NCBI GenBank assembly: GCA_002794775.1 | Contig: NBAY01000125.1 | Location: 1-64,000, forward strand | From: Porodaedalea pini | Taxonomy: Eukaryota; Basidiomycota; Agaricomycetes; Hymenochaetales; Hymenochaetaceae | Direction of reading: 5' to 3' | DNA: 64,000 bases | In this document: in pieces, positions 60,488 through 64,000 of the stretch | Numbering within the stretch: position 1 is the first letter of the stretch | Layout: each line of letters opens with the position of its first letter | Notes under the pieces: generated by a model | What the model was told of the DNA's origin: nothing | The model's input: only the letters and a program-made list of their open reading frames with translations | The model's database searches: none | Made by a program: the position numbers and the translations under genes

Positions 60488-62362
60488 TGTCTGCCACTCA
60501 TAAAGTTCTGCACATATCTGAAACACTGGACCTCATCTTTAGCTTCAACGAGCAGTGAGATGCAGCAAGATGCTCCAGAGTATGTAAGACATGGAAGGCG
60601 GTGGCTTTAGATCACGTATGGCATACAGTACACGGAGTGTTCCCGTTATTCAGTCTTCTTGCCCATTTGTCATGGCAAAGCAATGGCAGAAAAAGGGACT
60701 TGGTGAGCCGTTTCTATTGGTAACCACTCAAGAAATGATAGTTCTGACGGTCCAATTTCTGCTCAGGTTTTTTCACGCAAACTCAGGCATGGCAATTGGG
60801 CCCATTTCACTCCTCTTGCAAGACGCGTCAAGTCGCTCCACCTTTCCTCGGAATTAAACTTTGTCCACGAATCAGTTTTCATCGAGGTCTTGCTGTCACG
60901 CCGAGAATTCATAACTCTTCCGAATCTCAAGACGTTAACCATCCACGCTTCTCAAGAGGCTTGCAAACTGTTGCGATACGCGGTGATGTTCCTTAACGAT
61001 CACCTGAATGTCCTTAGCCTCACCGTTACTGGCGATTCATCCGATGCATCAGAGGTGGAAACCTTCTTGGAAGAAGTCACAGCTCGCACATGCAACCTAC
61101 GACAAATGGGATTTTTCAGTCAGGTGGACAGTGGTTGAGATATGAGCGATGCGCTGTGCCGATTTCTTGTTGGTCAAACGTCACTTGAGACTCTCTATTT
61201 GGCATCAGGGACGCTAACGATGCCGGTCCTGACTTCACTTTCACGATTACCGAAGCTAAATCAGATCTCCATAGACCACGAATATCTGGATGGTGATGAT
61301 GATGATGATGCCGAGGAACCCTTTCGTGGAGTTGATCTTAGTAAACTCGAGACACTCTCCTGCGGATTGGAGGGGAATAAGAATTCTTTCCCATCACTTC
61401 TCTCCCTTGACATCCAGACTTGAATCGCCAGTGCGACATCTTTCATTTCTGCCCATTCGAACTTTTCTCAGCTAAGGGAACTTAATATCGATATGGTTTG
61501 CCACAACGATGCGAAAGATCTTCAAAAGTGCCTCGAAATGCTTTCCACAACATGCAAAGATCTTGAGCATATAAAGTTTACGCGCTTCCTGGACAACGGC
61601 GACAGACAAGTTGTACTCAACGCGGAGAGCAATCTCATTACAAAGGATACTCTAGCGCCCATCATTTCATTCCCTCTCCTAATCAACTTCTCGCTAACGC
61701 ATACTCGGCCGGTGGTTATACCTGACGACGATCTCGTGTACTTGCTGCGTCGCTGTCGACGCCTGACAAGATTTCATCTTAACCCATATCCACTCCAGAC
61801 TACACTTCACACCTCACCTCTTCCATCATTAGGTGTTCTGCACCGTATTGCGCAGTGTCGGCCTGAGTTGAAGCACCTCGGCCTCTACTTGGATGCGACC
61901 ATGGGGGATGACTCAGAGTTTCTATGCGCCCCTTCCGTACGCACGAGCTCATTCGTTAATTTGAAGACGTTGCGCCTTGGAAGCTCACGTATCCGCGGCT
62001 TGAACAGAGGCGCAATATACCTCAGCCATGTCCTGCCGTTCGGATGCCATCTTGTTCATCGTAACAGGATCTTGTGTACGGAAGAGGAAGACTGGGTGGA
62101 AGTGAGCGAGAGGCTTCCTTTGCTTTTGGAGGCTTCCTCAGCGCAACGGAGACGAATTCGCGAGTTAGAGGAGAAGGTGGAGACGCTACTGTCTAAACTA
62201 AAGGATCCTGGGTTGGGCGCTGCAGGCCGGGATGTTATTCAGGCCGCAGAGGTGGACAAGCGGGAACGGAACTCCGACATTCGGCTATGGCTGGAGATAC
62301 CGCAGAGTCGACGCCCGTCTAACTCGCGCTTGCCGAGCTTGGGACAGCAGCCGCCGGGTTAG
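60488..62362 (+). pseudogene. F-box/LRR-type protein, three TGA nonsense codons
   Basis: A single frame from ATG 60488 to 62362, with one intron at about 60719-60768, shows the basidiomycete F-box-like/leucine-rich family. The F-box-like start is LDLIFSFNEQ, then RCSRVCKTWKAVALDHVW. Repeat-like segments follow (FITLPNLKTLTIHASQEA, TSLETLYLASGTLTMPVLTS, LRELNIDM, LKHLGLYLDAT, NLKTLRLGSS) and a terminal coiled coil RRRIRELEEKVETLLSKL. Three in-frame TGA codons (in FNEQ*DAARC near 60557, at 61136-61138, and at 61421-61423) interrupt otherwise intact sequence. All can arise by one transition (CGA or TGG to TGA). The gene appears recently inactivated. Confidence 0.75.
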
Positions 62363-63523
62363 GTCTACATGCCTCATCAGAGTGGTCTGCGTTGACGGAC
62401 TACAGCGCCGTGGCAATGGTCAAAAATAATATGCTTCTCACTCCAAGCAAGGCACTTTCGTGTTCATTGTATGTACATCTTGCGAAGTAACTGATGACGA
62501 CGAGGGGCTCGTCTTACAACTCGATTACGAGACCAGTGACAAATGCTCTGTCTGAATCTTGAGACTGTTCAGTGAGCTTGAAGTTCGAATCAACCTTGCG
62601 GCTCGAAGATGATGCGCAACCTTTCCATTTTGTTACACTTGTACTGAGCGACGAGGCGTGTGTGGCTGAACGTGCATGCTCGGCAGAAGAGAAGGTGTTG
62701 AACGGCGGTGCACGCAAAGAATGCCAACTCACATTGATCGTACCTACTCAAAGCACCATACAACGAAGACGCTACAATGCGGCGTCTTCTAGGTGTAGTA
62801 AGCTCATTAGTCACCCGTCTGGTCATTGAAGAACGAGATGATAAATCCTGGCCTGATTGGAGTAGCTAGCCTGTAAACCCCCTCACTGAAAATATGATGG
62901 ATGCAAAGTGAAACCAAGAGCTACCCCTCTCCGTTTCTCCTATAGATAACCTTCCTCAATGTGTCCAAGCCAATGTTAACATCTAACTTTTTCTTGATGC
63001 ACGTACAGTCCTCATGTTTGAAGGCGAGGTAGAAGATTTAAGGACATGTCGCTGGGCGCGAGAAAAGCGTTGAGTAGAACAAGACGTTCGTATTTAAAAT
63101 CGCGAAAGGATGCTAATGCTTACTATGTCCAAGAACATATGCATACCCTGTGTTGGTTACCCTGACCGCCTTTGGGGGGATGACGCGTCAATAGTCAAAA
63201 ACAATGTATTTTTCACTCTAGGGATTACGTATCTTGCGAGATAGTTGATAACTTGAACAGCTACTCCGAGTCTGCGACTATGCTATGGCGCGCCGGCACG
63301 TGAGCGTTCACTTGACCTAAGCGCATTAGTCATGAACTTCTCAGTATGGCAACTCTCGCAACCGTGCTCGGCTTTCACGAACTTGATTCTCGCTCGTCGT
63401 CGGTCGTCATGTTCGCATCGTCGAGTCGCGTGTGCTCGAGCAAGCTCATTGCGAATGCTCCGAAGGTGTGTTCCGAAGCACAAGAAACTTTACGAAGCGA
63501 TTAAACACTGAAGTACCAATTGG
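62363..63523. other. Intergenic with degenerate direct repeat
   Basis: About 62410-62490 (GTCAAAAATAATATG, TCTTGCGAAGTAACTGATGA) resembles 63190-63260 (GTCAAAAACAATGTA, TCTTGCGAGATAGTTGATAA). No gene was recognised. The last few hundred bases should contain the promoter of the NDUFA9-like gene. Confidence 0.4.
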
Positions 63524-64000
63524 ATGTCAACGCAGCGCGGCCTGCATGACCTGACCTTAACAGCGTCGCGCAAGCCCATCATCTCATATGGTCCACCAGG
63601 AAGGAGTGCGGTAACTGGACACACCGTTACCGTCTTCGGCTCTACTGGATTTCTTGCGCGGTACCTCATTTCGAAGATGGGTAAGCTCACTCTGAAGTTT
63701 GCTAGTCCGTGTCATGCTGAAGGTGTTGATTGGCATTGTTAACCCTGCAGCGAAGTCGGGGACTCGCGTTATTGTACCGTACCGTGAGGAAGATGAGAAG
63801 CGCCATCTGAAAGTCATGGGTGATTTGGGGCAGATCATTCCGCTTGTTTGTCTCCTTGCATTCCCCTTCTAATATTTGCGCAAGCTGAAGACACCATAGG
63901 AATGGGACATCAGGAACGAGCAGCAGATTGCCGAGTGTTTGCGCCATTCAGATACGGTATACAGTCTCGTCGGACGCAACTACGAAACCAAGTTCGTATC
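63524..64000 (+). CDS. NADH:ubiquinone oxidoreductase 40 kDa (NDUFA9-like) subunit, 5' part
   Basis: Exons 63524-63680, 63751-63845 and 63900 onward, cut by the window end. Translation gives HDLTLTASRKPIIS, GHTVTVFGSTGFLARYLISK (the NAD(P)-binding GxxGFLxxxL of the atypical short-chain dehydrogenase fold), AKSGTRVIVPYREEDEKRHLKV, GDLGQIIPLEWDIRNE and AECLRHSDTVYSLVGRNYET. This matches the complex I matrix-arm accessory subunit NDUFA9/NUO-40. The start ATG gives a very short presequence; an upstream exon with a longer mitochondrial targeting peptide is possible (ATG at about 63455 opens a basic frame that stops, so it would need splicing). Confidence 0.85.

Noticed and set aside
60488..62362. 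In-frame TGA codons as selenocysteine or recoding
   Set aside because: The protein is an F-box/LRR type with no selenoprotein relatives. Three TGAs reachable by single transitions are better explained by decay.

Overview
The window is from a filamentous basidiomycete, most likely an Agaricomycete. Protein-coding genes are split by many 45-70 bp GT-AG introns. The gene set is fungal (RTT109, Atg26-type sterol glucosyltransferase, isocitrate lyase, EAF6, F-box/LRR genes) and exons are GC-rich. All assignments come from reading the translations; no database search was possible.

Layout. Positions 1-28.7 kb are a transposon-torn region built on a direct duplication. The right copy (23214-28710) holds a small hypothetical gene and a convergent, apparently complete sterol glucosyltransferase gene. 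The left copy (1-6645) holds the same small gene and only the 3' part of the glucosyltransferase. One of its introns carries a 4.6 kb TA-flanked element with 18 bp terminal inverted repeats. The right copy preserves the empty site. Inside that element are pieces of prolyl-tRNA synthetase and eIF4G, plus nested MITE-like elements. A 404 bp-arm foldback (6852-7710) and then a 14.96 kb palindrome (7788-22746) follow. The palindrome has two 7,320 bp arms that mirror each other without any indel, a 319 bp unpaired centre and a 7 bp flanking direct repeat. Each arm carries, head to head or head to tail, intron-containing pieces of HSP90, ribosomal protein S6, a PHO80/PCL-type cyclin and a heparinase II/III-like lyase. 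It also carries a 32 bp minisatellite made of the same GGGT/ACCC motif that crowds the element ends. This looks like a gene-fragment-capturing snap-back element and is the main find of the window.

From 28.7 to 64 kb the window is mostly ordinary: RTT109, an O-fucosyltransferase-like gene, EAF6, isocitrate lyase, a 988-residue low-complexity protein, a 7TM protein, a SET-TAD3 fusion gene, a decayed F-box/LRR gene and the 5' end of the complex I NDUFA9-like subunit. The exception is 37.0-42.9 kb. There a C-terminally truncated ISWI remodeller with two altered helicase motifs, a kinase-like gene and an Argonaute N-terminal fragment lie on the same strand almost end to end. A Helitron-like hairpin sits beyond the ISWI start. 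This may be a second, different capture mosaic.

The left copy of the duplication has lost CpG sites relative to the right copy (CG to TG or CA). This suggests methylation-linked decay of the transposon-filled copy while the functional copy was kept.
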